From Gerris lacustris (taxonomy: Eukaryota > Arthropoda > Insecta > Hemiptera > Gerridae): a DNA stretch of 64,000 nucleotides. Both the position numbers and the translations under genes were made by a program. Position 1 is the first letter of the stretch. Each line of letters begins with the position of its first letter. Under the pieces are notes generated by a model. The model made no database searches. It worked only from the letters and a program-made list of their open reading frames with translations, and was not told the DNA's origin. The DNA is taken from contig OX578281.1 in the NCBI GenBank assembly GCA_951217055.1, positions 11,936,447 through 12,000,446 on the forward strand. Direction: 5' to 3'. Positions 21,118 through 32,253 of the stretch are shown here, piece after piece.

Positions 21118-22098
21118 TGTAGTATCTAGTATTAAGTTATACCAATAAAAACATTATAGTTAGCCTTTGATAAACAAGTTCTTTATCGATATTGTCCTCC
21201 ACCACTCCTTTCTTCTTTTGATTAACAAGTTCTTTATCGATGTTGTCTTCCACAATTCCTTTCTTCTTTTGATTAACAAGTTCTATATCGATATTTTCTT
21301 CCACCACTCCTTTCTTCTTTTGATTAACATGTTCTTTATCGATATTGTCTATCACTATTCCTTTCTTCTTTTGATTAACAAGTTCTTTATCGATATTGTC
21401 TATCACTATTCCTTTCTTCTTTTGATTAACAAGTTCTTTATCGATATTGTCTATCACTATTCCTTTCTTCTTTTGATTAACAAGTTCTTTATCGATATTA
21501 TCTTCCACCACTCCTTTCTTCTTTTGATTAACAAGTTCTTTATCGATATTGTCCTCCACCACTCCTTTCTTCTTTTGATTAACAAGTTCTTTATCGATGT
21601 TGTCTATCACTATTCCTTTCTTCTTTTGATTAACAAGTTCTTTATCGATATTATCTTCCACAATTCCTTTCTTCTTTTGACTAACAAGTTCTATATCGAT
21701 ATTGTCTTCCACAACTCCTTTCTTCTTTTGATTAACAAGTTCTTTATCGATATTGTCTTCCACCACTCCTTCCTTCTTTTAATTAACAAGTTCTTTATCG
21801 ATATTATCTTCCACAATTCCTTTCTCCTTTTGATTAACAAGTTCTATATCGATATTGTCTATCACTATTCCTTTCTTCTTTTGATTAACAAGTTCTATAT
21901 CGATATTGTCTTCCACAACTCCTTTCTTCTTTTGATTAACAAGTTCTTTATCGATATTGTCTTCCACTACTCCTTTCTCGTTTGATTAACAAGTTCTTTA
22001 TCGATATTGTCTTCCACCACTCCTTTTTTCTTTTGATTAACGAGTTCTTCAAACTTCAAATTATAGTATCTAGTATTAAGTAATACTAATAAAAACTC
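21118..22098 (-). repeat. 51-bp (17-codon) minisatellite, about 17 units, flanked by a 33-bp direct repeat
   Basis: The unit (attaacaagttctttatcga / tattgtcttccaccactcct / ttcttcttttg) is 51 bp, so both strands can stay open: LINKFFIDIVFHHSFLL on the plus strand (272 codons, 21167-21985) and VVEDNIDKELVNQKKKG on the minus strand. The minus frame is broken twice, by a frameshift near 21975 and a stop at 21779. Many differences between units fall at third positions of the minus frame (gac/gat, aat/aac, gaa/gag, gtg/gtt/gta), hinting at past coding on that strand. Upstream on the minus strand 22173-22060 gives MSISYSMSKYKYSSLVSNKL, unrecognised. The array is bracketed by tagtatctagtattaagt- at 21118 and 22066. 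Confidence 0.85.
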
Positions 22099-22416
22099 CA
22101 AAGTTGCATTTGTGAGCTTGTTCGAAACTAGACTTGAATATTTATATTTTGACATAGAATATGAAATAGACATAAATTAACAGTAACTTAGTAACCAATG
22201 AATAATAATGCACCATGTGCAATGAATTATCATTCCCTGATTATGTCCAGCACACCTAATCTTCAATAATGTTACATAATAATTATTATAAATATTGAAT
22301 ATATATTCTTATATATTAATTTTTACTAGCAGACATTGCTGTGGAAATCAAATTAAGATGATTAGGTAGTCTTTTATTAAACTATGAGCTATTAAGCCTG
22401 TGGCAACGGGCTTAAT

Positions 22417-22706
22417 CTAGTAGTAATCTAGTACTTTCTACTAGAACGGGTAGGACGAACCACTTGTTCGAACCTTGCAATTAGGCCATCACTTAGGCCC
22501 TTTTTACGCCCCGCGGTAGAGAGTTCCAGCCACTTCACACATCATACATAAGTACATTGTGCTGCCGAAGCGAGTATGATGTGATCAATAGTGAGCCATA
22601 TTAATCAGAGCGTCACGGCGAGGAATCGAACCCCGTCTCGTTCCACTCATAATTCAGTGATGGCCGAGCAGACGTGGTTTAACCCACACGTCCACGCTAG
22701 CTCTCC
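22417..22706 (-). mobile_element. tRNA-derived SINE with perfect 13-bp target site duplication
   Basis: The element is bounded by caacgggcttaat at 22404-22416 and 22707-22719. Read on the minus strand it starts gggagagctagcgtggacgt with an A-box-like region, has acggggttcgattcctcgcc (B box GGTTCGATTCC) about 85 bases in, then a non-tRNA body (gcttcggcagcacaatgtac, ggcctaagtgatggcctaat) and a ctagta-rich 3' end. That is the standard SINE layout. Pol III transcription from A and B boxes is inferred from family knowledge. The direct duplications show LINE-machinery insertion. Confidence 0.8.
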
Positions 22707-22719
22707 CAACGGGCTTAAT

Positions 22720-23510
22720 TAGCTAGCTCTCCCAAGGCAACTGGCTTAATTTTATTATGTTTAGAAAAAAAAAATGAAATCAAGTAATTAATTAAACCGA
22801 ATTTAAAAATTTTAAATTATGGTTGCTGCTACCTTATTTAGATAATGTCTTTTGGCTTAATAATAAGTGCCTTTTTCCTTTCAGAGGGGAATCACTGATC
22901 TATATTGAAAGTTTGCAGTAGAAGCTATATAAGCCACAGGATAGTTTTTAAAAGTCTGAAATGTCTATAAACATCTGGCCTGGAGAGTTTTTCTAAAGTA
23001 CTGACAGTCCAGAAAAGTCCGGTCAGGACAACTTTTAAAAGTCCGAACAGTCTGGAAAGGTCAGGGATGTCTATTATGTTTCGCTGGTCATCAGGGGCCA
23101 CTACCTTGACGATCCAGAGTTGGTTTATAGCTTTTTTAAATTTCCTGTGCGCGCGTTGGTTATTGGAGTTGCTGAGAAAAAGGTTTAAGTTCTTCATAAA
23201 AAAATGGGATTTTCTGTGGTATAAGTATTTCCGCTAAAGTGTTCCTTTCATAAGTTTAGCTGGTCTTCAATTAACGTTAAGACTTCACGGTTGTTAGATC
23301 AGACAATATGGTGGTCCCGATTAAAACTTTTGTTTGCCGGCTGTTTTTCATTCTGCAAAATCCCCGAGAGTTATTTATCTCAGCTGTATTTTGAGCAACT
23401 TAGCTAATTTGTCTGTTCTATTAAGCTTATCCTGTCCCGCAATTATTTCCCTGTCATCTTGATGCTACTCATTTTTATTTGTCGCACAAATTCCTTGACA
23501 TAAGTTTCTA
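22720..23510. other. DNA without recognised gene
   Basis: Stretch 22940-23070 repeats short 'aaaagtccg', 'gtctggaaag', 'cagtccagaaaagtccgg' words. No coding family recognised. Confidence 0.4.
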
Positions 23511-23524
23511 AAATTATTCTTGAA

Positions 23525-23664
23525 ATATTTCTTTAATTTTGCGTCTGAGCTTACTAAAGATTATAGAAGCTATGTAATTGTTCTAAAAAACAAACATTAT
23601 TATGTCTCCGATTTAAAAATTCCTAGAATTAACGTATCTAAACTATTAAAGTTTGAAAATATAA
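23525..23664 (+). repeat. Dispersed family 1, 5' fragment
   Basis: aattttgcgtctgagcttac then taaagattatagaagctatg then taattgttctaaaaaac follows the family 1 head, but with the hairpin eroded. It breaks off where repeat X copy B begins. Confidence 0.55.
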
Positions 23665-24235
23665 CAATTTTTACTACGTTTTTATTAGCTTGCTTTCTTG
23701 TTTGTTTATTTGTCCGGTACAAATCTGGCAATCGATTTCTAACTAACTTCCCGAAAACCTAGACATTTAAAACTTTTAGCATAGCTCAGAACACGATGAC
23801 AATGCATTATTTTAATACATTTAACCATATTTCAGCAGAATTTAATTGGTTTTCAGCAAATTTTGCTGTACGGAAAGTTAGTTCGGAAAAAATCCGTAAG
23901 TTATATTATTTGTTTTGCCATGTCCCATATTTACGCTATCTTCATTTTGACGGGTCTCAAATTTGTGATAGATAAACATTGAATGACAGCAAAACAGGAA
24001 ATATCGATTATATTATTTATATTATTTCAAATATATCGATGACACGCTTTAGATTTGGTGTTGGGGAGATCCGTTGTACAAAGATTTGTCATTTATCTGA
24101 AGTAAATAAATGCGGAACTATTTTTTTTTTCTCTAACATTATATATTATATAACAATAACAATTATATTATCAACATTACATACGATTCAACAGAAAATT
24201 TAAAAACGTAGTATATAAAAATTTCTTTTTATCTT
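23665..24235 (+). repeat. Dispersed repeat X, copy B
   Basis: Colinear with copy A (15281) and inverted copy C (26450-27110). The short shared frame here is MTRFRFGVGEIRCTKICH (from 24039), continuing LSEVNK instead of the FIGLRSAL ending. It ends gtatataaaaatttcttttt, then atcttgaaattattcac. Confidence 0.7.
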
Positions 24236-24329
24236 GAAATTATTCACTTTGAGGAAGATAAATAACACAAATCAGGAACAAAAATCTTTAGACAATAAAT
24301 TTACCTTATAATAAAAATATTATAGATTT

Positions 24330-24672
24330 TATTTTTTTTAAAAAAAAGAAGAAAATTACCTGTTATTAGAGGATATTTAGAAGGGTGTAACTTCATGAGA
24401 AGCAGGATCCGTATTAAGTAGCTAGTCCAGTCTAGAAAAACAGAAAAACAAACGATAAGTATTAGGAAATATCTGTCCGATACATTCTTACATAATTATT
24501 ATTACTTACTTCGAGTTTTCATAGTTACACCTCAGGGTATTTTCTTCTGAACGTGAATACCAAATTTCATCGACATCGGCTCAGTAGTTAAGGCTCCACG
24601 AGTCTGCACAGACTACAGACAGACATTATTACACCCGAAGGACCGAAAAACCTGTCACAATACTTTCTCTTA
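24330..24672 (-). repeat. Dispersed repeat H, inverted copy
   Basis: Inverse of 29095-29425, sharing agaagaaaattacctgttat, tgagaagcaggatccg, cagtctagaaaaacagaaaa, ttacacctcagggtattttc and the cgggtgtaataatgtctg start. It carries the 'aaatttcatcgacatcggct cagtagttaaggctccacg' box. Non-coding. Confidence 0.7.
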
Positions 24673-24739
24673 TTCACTCTTAATTTCTTCTTACATTTTC
24701 TCTTAAATTACTCTCTTAAATTCAGAAATCTGTTTCAGA

Positions 24740-25170
24740 CATCTGGGAACATTTTCGGGCCCCACATGTGTCTGTCGGTCTGTCACTCAAATTTAGTGAA
24801 CCATTATATCTTAAAAACTATTCGTCTGTTTTTTATGAAATTTAAATGATATAGGTCATAATTACCCATTGTTAGTCCCATATAAGTTTTAACCTTCTGC
24901 GTTCATTAGTTTATTTTCCATAAACTTACATTTATTTACACCTGTATCTTCAAAAGTACTTATCTGATTTCTATAAAATTTAGCTGGTTATATCGAAAGT
25001 ATCCTGTAGATAGCTCCAGATTAATTTCAACCGGTTGCGCTCTTTAAATTTTGCTAAATTGATACTTTAATTCATATAAAATAGACTGCCAATAAGTATG
25101 GCACGTGGCTTTCTCGCATCCTATCACGATTTTATGCTTTTACCAGCCATTATTGTCTAATTTACATAAA
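24740..25170. repeat. Dispersed family 1 pieces, direct and inverted, interrupted by a Harbinger element
   Basis: 24740-25080 is the middle of family 1 (tttcagacatctgggaacat to aaattgatactttaattcat). At 25080 it abuts an inverted family 1 end (aatagactgccaataagtat ggcacgtggctttctcgcat). The inverted piece resumes at 26232 (attgtttcccccgttttata) after the 25171-26231 element, proving that the element inserted into it. Confidence 0.7.
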
Positions 25171-26231
25171 GGCGGAAATACACATGCTAGTTACTCGCAC
25201 AATACATACGAGTAGCTCGCCGAGGAGTGCTACTGGCATGTGTATACATCATATAGCATGCAAGTAAAAAGCATGCGAGTAAATCGTACGGGGTTTGATT
25301 TTTGTCTTGCCAGTGGCACGAGTCGAGGGGAGGGGGAACTGATAAGGCAAGTGTAAACAGGCCTGCCAGCGCAAGGTAGCTAGTAGCTAGCACGAGTCTC
25401 CCTCAGCCCTTCAGTCTTCAGTTGCGTTCCTTCCTTTCGCGGGTATCTGAAAACAACTCATCAACTTTCTCCGGAAGCATTCGCAATTGATTCCTAAAAC
25501 CATTAACGTCCCCGAACCGCATTTCATTTAGTAGGCACTGACTCGCTCCATGTTCTTAATTCCCTTCTATCTACCAATCTTTTACCCACATTCTTCGTGT
25601 CTTTTTATTATTTTTCAAATGTTTTAAAACACAGTTCTTTGCAAGTAACAGAACAATCTGGTTAATTTCATTCCGCACCGATACATTCATAAGGTACATT
25701 GAAACAATTAATAAAACTATCAAAATGAATTAATAATAATAATAATAATAATAATAAAAACTGCTTTTTATTTAAAGATAACATTCCTTTTTACATTATT
25801 TTATGCCATTGCAAACAGTTCAGGCTATGGCTTTCAGCCGTCAACCGGAGTGGAGTATATATTTTATTAATTTAGTTTAAATTAAGTATATACATATTTC
25901 TTCTCTACTTTCTTAATATCATGCCTGAGAAAAAAATAACAAAACGAAAAGACAGCTCACATTATAACAAATGAATTAAATCAAATACAATTATTTAATC
26001 ATTTATTCCGGCTAAAAGAAGGCAAGAAACGATTGCCTGTTTCAAAACTAGAACTGTGACTGGAATGTGTATTGTCATGTGCTAGTAGCTCGCACAAGAC
26101 CGATCATCCGGATGATACTAGCATGCTGTTTCACTGGCAAATGTACGCAGCGTCTGCAGCATGCCAGCTACTGATGTGCTAGTAACTCGCCACTGGCATG
26201 CTTTTTTCCTAGCATGTGTATTTCCGCCTTA
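25171..26231. mobile_element. Internally deleted PIF/Harbinger-type element
   Basis: Ends are taaggcggaaatacacatgc plus tag and the exact inverse at 26210-26231. It is inserted inside a family 1 repeat that continues on both sides. The subterminal regions repeat gctagtarctcgcac and tactggcatg motifs in both orientations. Internally a transposase relic is readable on the minus strand (25428-25605). An AAT/ATA microsatellite lies at 25730-25757. The target duplication is unclear (TAA on the left, TTA on the right). Confidence 0.75.
25428..25605 (-). pseudogene. PIF/Harbinger transposase N-terminal relic
   Basis: On the minus strand the translation, with two internal stops, reads RRMWVKDW-stop-IEGN-stop-EHGASQCLLNEM, then RFGDVNGFRNQLRMLPEKVD and ELFSDTRERKERN. 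This follows the conserved Harbinger opening RRxWVxxWLxxRxxxGAYxxLLxELR, then DxxxFRNFLRMxxxxFDELL. The catalytic DDE part is absent, consistent with internal deletion. It belongs to a different subfamily from the relic at 45988-46311. Confidence 0.65.
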
Positions 26232-26449
26232 ATTGTTTCCCCCGTTTTATAATGCCAATATTGTTTTGATTTTTTACATTAATTTAAGTATCAATTAAGC
26301 AAAAGTTAGAATGCGTAGACAAATCTAAGTGCTATCTGTGGTCTACTTTCATAATCGATCGATGCAAAATTAAAACAATTTTGACTGATTTAAAAAACGG
26401 GGGGAAATTAAACAACTTTGACAACAATGATAGTTTTTATAAGCATATA
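26232..26449 (-). repeat. Continuation of inverted family 1 repeat
   Basis: Continues the piece broken by the Harbinger element: ttgtttcccccgttttataa, ttttgattttttacattaat, gcaaaagttagaatgcgtag. Near 26380 an abutting direct piece (aaaacggggggaaattaaac) follows. Confidence 0.6.
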
Positions 26450-27110
26450 ATTATATAATTTCAAGATAAAAAGAACTTTTTATATACTACTTTTTAAATT
26501 TCCTGTTGAATCGTATGTAATGTTGATAATATAATTGTTATTGTTATATAATATGAAATGTGAAAAAAAATAGTTCCAAATTTATTTACTTTACATAAAT
26601 GACAACCATCTAGAGAGCTGATCTTAAACCTATAAAATGACAAATCTTTGTACAACGGATCTCCCCAACACCAAATCTAAACCGTGCCATCGATATATTT
26701 GAAATAATATAATCGATAAATAATATAATCGATATATTTCCTGTTTTGCTGTCGCTTAATGTGTATCTCTTATTTATAAAAATCACAAATTTGAAACCGG
26801 TCAAAATGAAGATTGTAAATATGGGACATGGCAAAACAAATATAATAACTTGCGGATTTTTTTCGAACTAACTTTCCATGCAGAAAAATTAGCTGAAAAC
26901 CAATTAAATTCTACTGAAAGATGGCTAAAAGTATTAAAATGATGCATTGTCATCGTGTTCTGAGCTATGCTAAAAGTTTCAAATTTCTAGCTATTCGGGA
27001 AGTTAGTTAGAAATCGATTGCCAGATTTGTACCGGACAAACAAACAAATAAACAAACAAACAAACAAACAAGATAGCAAGCTAATAAATACGTTGTAAAA
27101 AGTATACGAA
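26450..27110 (-). repeat. Dispersed repeat X, copy C (inverted)
   Basis: Reverse-oriented copy. The minus strand gives MARFRFGVGEIRCTKICH then FIGLRSAL and a stop, ending at 26610. The GTTT run is present as aaacaaacaaacaaacaaac near 27045. Confidence 0.75.
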
Positions 27111-27836
27111 ATAGGACGCGGGGAAGTTATGTCCCACTTTAATTGGCAGACTATTTTTATTTATATTTACGTATATCTATTTGAATTAAGTTTAGTGTTT
27201 TGACTAAAATGATGACAAAACAATTTATTCACAAGAATATGGACAATTTAAATTTGTATAAACCGAGAAAGGCCATCAAATCCAAACCTTTCAATCAGTG
27301 TACACGATAATTTATTCACAGACAAATAAAATATGACACGACTTGAGTGTGGCATAATAAACAATTGATGGAACGTGTTATATATGTTAGTGTATGATAC
27401 CCTTGTCCTCCGACTAATATCAAGCTATTATAATGATTATTGATACTGCATAATTCTGATAATATGCATATCCTCTCCCCACCTCTCCTCCTACCATTAT
27501 TGCACCATATCATAGGTGATGGACAATTACCATCACTAATTGGTCTATTGATCTGTTATTAATTGCATCACCTATGAATATTATCCATTAATAATATTAA
27601 TTAATTTGTCAATTACTAATTCGAGAGCAAATTATAAAATAATAAAAATAAAACATTTTTTAATGTGATGTGTGATAATTTATCATTGAAATAAAGTCAT
27701 GTGAACAAACCCATCCTATTTTATTATATTACCTGACCACGATTAATTTACTCAAATAAATCTAAATTATATTAGAATAGAATAACTTCAAATTTTTATA
27801 CAAATACTTTGTATTTATGAAATTGACTACAATCAC
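27111..27836. other. AT-rich DNA without recognised gene
   Basis: Holds an imperfect inverted pair cataggtgat...atcacctatg (27510-27575). No coding recognised. Confidence 0.4.
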
Positions 27837-28560
27837 TAAACATATTCTGCCGAAATGATAGCCATCTTACAAGCACTAAATTCGATCAAAAATGACGATG
27901 ACAATAACACCAGGTGATATGCTATATTCGCACGTACCAAAAAACAAAGTACCAAAAAAGCGCTGGAGAGCAACAAATATTGTTATCCCAATAACTACCT
28001 ATTTCATGAGATAATAAAAATATACCATGACATCGCTACGATGGGGAAACAAGTAACATTTGTCTGGCTCAAAGGACATATAGGAATAATTGGAAATGAA
28101 ATGGCAGACATCCTAGCAAGAGGTGAAGCAGAGGAATCAATTTATTTGGAGATGTAAATAACTTCCAAGGACGCTATGCTGAGTGCAAAGAAGACCGTAG
28201 AAAGAGTGTGGAAAGAAGAAGTAGAAAACAACGCTAAAACACACTGGTATTGCTCAGTAGAAAAGGATATTGGCTCTAAACCATGGTATGTTAATCAACT
28301 TAGTAAAGAATATATATGACTACAATCAATCCCATGAGGAGTAACCACGGAGTCTGTCCCAAAAATTTACATATGATCAAACGGGCAGAGACTAATCAGT
28401 GTCAAACGTGTAACAAGTGGAGAGACTTGGAGCACATTATTATGACGTTTAAAAATTTGAAGACATTATAAAACTACTTTTCGACAACATACTAAAAATC
28501 ATAGCGAAACCCCTGGACTACAAATCTCTCCTTTAGGAGCAAAAATTGAAAAGTATATGA
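27837..28560 (+). pseudogene. RNase H and C-terminal end of an I/Jockey-type LINE, frame-disrupted
   Basis: From 27837 the frame reads TYSAEMIAILQALNSIKNDD (the TxxAExxAIxxAL start of LINE-encoded RNase H). It is interrupted near 27915 and resumes as HEIIKIYHDIATMGKQVTFV then WLKGHIGIIGNEMADILARG (28004-28130). The latter carries the W-x-x-GH-x-GI-x-GNE-x-AD-x-LA signature with the conserved His, Asn, Glu and Asp. The following region retains LINE-tail wording (SCQTCNK-like cysteines, HW, KT) but has several stops. The 3' UTR follows to 29060. Confidence 0.75.
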
Positions 28561-29060
28561 ATAATTATATGCGTTTTTGAAGACAGGAAAAATTAAAATT
28601 TAATATTGTGATCATAGAAAATGGTGTAAAGCAGTGTAGTGTAGTTGTACGGTGTATAGCAAATTCATTAGGGAGAAAAAGTTATGATTTTGAATTAGTT
28701 TAGAGGGACTTAAGTAAGTCTTTTCATCCCTGAACTCAAAAAGTAGAGAGAAAAATTAAAAGTAGGGCGAAAAAGTAAAGTAGGGCAAAAAAGTAAAGAT
28801 TGCAACTTAATTATTTTATAAATAGAAGAAAATAAATGGCTAATGTAATTATCTTTGTTTATAACCTGCATCTAAATTTGAGTTTAATTCCAATTCTTAT
28901 TTGTTTTTAATATTGAATCTCTTATATCTGCTATTAAAAGTGCTAATAATTATTGTTATTTATTCAAATAATAAATAAAAATTGTGGAATGGACGAAAAT
29001 ATGTATTATAAAATATTGGCTGGGAATAATGGCTTACTTTACTCCCTAGGTGCATAAATA
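28561..29060 (+). mobile_element. 3' UTR of the LINE
   Basis: Matches, inverted, the truncated insert at 9044-9880 from agggagaaaaagttatgatt through ctaggtgcataaataactat. It lacks the GC-rich palindromic block found in that copy and lacks a clear aataaa/TTTC tail, so the 3' terminus is probably eroded. Confidence 0.7.
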
Positions 29061-29094
29061 ACTATTATATATTTTTTTCTTTATCATATGTGTA

Positions 29095-29425
29095 ATATAT
29101 ATAGCGAGAAAGTTTTGTGACGTGTTTTTCGGTCCTTCGGGTGTAATAATGTCTGCCTGTAGTATGTGCAGACTCGTGGAGCCTTAACTACTGAGCTGAT
29201 GTCAATGAAATTTGGTAGTCACGTTCAGAAGAAAATACCCTGAGGTGTAACCATGAAAACTAGAACAAACTAATAATAATTATGTATCAATGTATCAACA
29301 GATATTTCCTTATACTTATCGTTTGTTTTTCTGTTTTGTAGACTGGACTAGCTATTTAAAACGGATCCTGCTTCTCATGAAGGAACACTCTTCTTAATAT
29401 CCTCTTATAAAAGGTAATTTTCTTC
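29095..29425 (+). repeat. Dispersed repeat H, direct copy
   Basis: Direct counterpart of 24330-24672. Starts gcgagaaagttttgtgacgt and tttcggtccttcgggtgtaa. It has a short GTCTGCCTGT tract followed by gagccttaactactgagctg and caatgaaatttggtag. Confidence 0.7.
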
Positions 29426-29940
29426 TTTTTAAAAAAAAAAAAATAATAATTGGATAATATTTTGTTAAAAGGTATATTTGTTTTCTAAAAATGTTCTTAT
29501 TGATGGCGGATGAGGTGTACAAATAAAGACAATATTTAATTATTTAAAATAAATAACTAAATAAATATGACAATTAAGGAAATTTGAAGAAAAAGTAAAC
29601 TGTAGGAATGAAGAAATCAAGTTATCATTAAGTTCTGCGGCTCCCTAGCAGTCATTTCTAAATCAAACAAAATAATAATTATGTTTAGGCAATAAAAGTT
29701 GAAAATAAAAGTAAAATTAAACCTTGCATTGGGTATAAGGATAATTCTAGAAAAAGAATCAGACTGAATTAACTCGTTCATGTGAGGAGGGGTAGATTTT
29801 TAAAAATTACTAATCATTGAAGAACAGTTTAAGGTTTGGTAGGTTTTGAAACCTGCAAGAACCTTTATCAATAATATCAACTAATAGCAATAGCTTTAAG
29901 AAATTGAGAATACAAATATATTTATTAATTTAAAAAAGGG
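29426..29940. other. AT-rich DNA without recognised gene
   Basis: Nothing recognised beyond short AT-rich tracts. Confidence 0.4.
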
Positions 29941-29944
29941 TGTG

Positions 29945-30330
29945 AGGCGGCTTTCACACTACGAGCGAGTCCGAGCGTGGCCGATTCCGCTTTAAAAACA
30001 AACACATAAATCAGCATGAGGCTATTCACATTGAACACTGTGTGAGTCAGGGCAGTGCAACACTCATGCCATTATACTTTGTTATTCCGACAGCGCGAGA
30101 AAATCGAAAAAAAAAAAAAAAAAAAAAACAGGAGGGGAGCCAATGAGAGCAAGAGATTTTTGCGGGTAGTAGGTCAGGCCAACAAGGCTAACCAAAATAT
30201 AACTGAATAACCTTAAAATAACCACCTAGTGGTTTTATTTTTTTCTTCACATAGGTTGGCCAATCTGAGCCTTCGGATTTACAAAGTATAATGACATGAG
30301 TATAGGCCAGGCCGGGAAGGGTGAGTTGAA
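29945..30330 (+). mobile_element. Harbinger-like end fragment
   Basis: ggcggctttcacactacgag then cgagtccgagcgtggccgat has the GGCGG...CACACTA layout of Harbinger termini (compare 45757 and 25174). No inverted partner was found within the next kilobase, and an A tract of about 22 lies at 30107-30128. Single-ended fragment. Confidence 0.4.
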
Positions 30331-30599
30331 TCAAACATATTTGCTTCACACGTGTTTTCGTCGGCTAAAGTCCTTTAAGAACTGAGGGGGTGAACAAATA
30401 AATTCAAAGTTAAATTACTCGAAAACTTTAAAATTAAGGTAGATTTGGACAAAAAACACAAGGAAATTTTTTATGTTTGAAAAGATATATTATTCAAGCT
30501 TTTATTCGATATGAGTACTTTAATTGTGTTGAGGAGTATATAATAGTGTCATTTTATACGCACACATAACTGTAGCAATAGTGAACAATAATGATCTGA

Positions 30600-31290
30600 G
30601 GTCAACATTTGGTCTAAAATAAGCTCGTATATTAAGGGTTTCGAGGTCATCCTAAAAACCTTATGCTTTTGGTAGTTCGTCCATCCGTCCGTCGCATCTT
30701 GAATCATAACTCCCGACCTATTGTAGCGAGAAATTTAGTATACAAGTTAAAATTGTTTTGCCTAAAAACAGGACAAATGTTGCTAATTTCACAACTCAAA
30801 GTGTCTTCGAACTGCGAGCAATCGGAAACTGATGGCAACATTTTATACTTTTTTTAAGTTTTGAGTGGGTTACAATTTGAAATTTAGATTATACATATAT
30901 TTCTAAAATGGCGGTCATATTACCCCCAAAATTACCAAAACAAAACCCCCAAAAATGTTCCCTCTCCACCTCCCGCTACCCCATATGGACAGGACCTAAA
31001 AATCTCTCTGGGCTAATGATATTTCCCGGAGTTAATATAAAAATGTCAAAGTTTAGAAATTGTAGGTGCCCGTAGCTATGGTGATCAAAATTTTGATTTT
31101 TTGTAATTGCACACCTTGCTTTCCCTTAAGTGCAACTTTTAAAGATATTTTAGTAAATTTTTTTGAGTAATGTAGGAAATATTAATTTTTATGTCCGAAG
31201 AAACCCTTTTATTTGCTTGCTAGCAAGTACTTGAAGGGATTTTTAGTTTTGTCTAAAGTTATTTATCGAATTTCTGCCTCAATTCCATTT
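30600..31290 (+). repeat. Hairpin-headed dispersed repeat J
   Basis: An AAGGGTTT...AAAACCTT hairpin (30635-30661) is followed by gtccatccgtccgtcg and a box with aactcccgacctattgtagc. The body includes 'aaaatggcggtcatattacc'. A fragment of the same body lies inverted near 51385-51455 (gtcaagtacttgccaacaag, aagggtttcttcggtcataa). Non-coding; the 64-codon frame has no family. Confidence 0.55.
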
Positions 31291-31504
31291 TATTGTTGTA
31301 TTAATTTATTCGATTGGAGTTTAATCAAAAGAGGTATTGATAGAGGTAGGAGGTATATAGGATTAAACAATTGGCATTATAGAACTGTTGTTGGCATCCA
31401 TTTATTGTTGTGTAGTTAGTCAGGAATGGAAGGGCGAAGTTAGATTTAAGCTTGGAATAGGTATAAGGTGTTTAGTTGCTTTAATCCTATCTTCGGAATT
31501 CGTT

Positions 31505-31527
31505 CGGGGGGGGGGGGGGGGGGGGGC
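31505..31527 (+). repeat. Poly-G tract, about 22 bases
   Basis: An uninterrupted G run following cgttc and preceding cttttctcgaagcctcgtcc. Length is likely unstable or assembly-affected. Confidence 0.95.
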
Positions 31528-31857
31528 TTTTCTCGAAGCCTCGTCCAGCTTCGGCCAAGCAAAGAGAGATTAATGGTGGCAACACTGGGCGACGTCGAGC
31601 CTGTTACCATGACAACAATACCCATCTACCTAATCCTGGTTTAATTGTCCCTTGAGACGAGCCAAGCTCTTGGTATCTTGTTTAGGTGACATTATGAATC
31701 TTGCGGACCTTATAATCACGTCAGATTGAACACTAAACCTCTTCTAATCATAGAGACGTCTACTTATTCACCGCAACCTAGACATACTGATCTACGTCTA
31801 TCTTAGTTTTACTTAACCTCTTAGATAATATCCTTTTTAAAAACATAATTAATCTTA

Positions 31858-32252
31858 ACAGTAATCCATCGTCTTATCTAAATAACAACATGATAGTAAT
31901 ATATTGTCTTATCTAAATAACAACATGACAGTAATATATTGTCTTATCTAAATAACAACATGACAGTAATACATTGTCTTATCTAAATAACAACATGACA
32001 GTAATATATTGTCTTATCTAACTAACAACATGACAGTAATCAATTGTCTTATCTAAATAACAACATGACAGTAATACATTGTCTTATCTAAATAACAACA
32101 TGACAGTAATATATTGTCTTATCTAACTAACAACATGACAGTAATCAATTGTCTTATCTAACTAACAACATGACAGTAATATATTGTCTTATCTAAATAA
32201 CAACATGACAGTAATATATATTGTCTTATCTAAATAACAACATGACAGTAAT
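31858..32252 (+). repeat. 35-bp minisatellite, about 11 units
   Basis: Unit agtaatatattgtcttatct then aaataacaacatgac. Variants alternate atatt, caatt and acatt, and aaataac/actaac, indicating some higher-order duplication (the order of variants at 31985-32090 recurs at 32090-32180). Confidence 0.95.
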
Positions 32253-32253
32253 T

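Noticed and set aside
21167..21985. 272-codon plus-strand frame (LINKFFIDIVFHH repeats)
   Set aside because: Longest frame in the window, but it follows from a 51-bp period. Differences between units change residues in this frame more than in the opposite one, so it is unlikely to be the coding strand.
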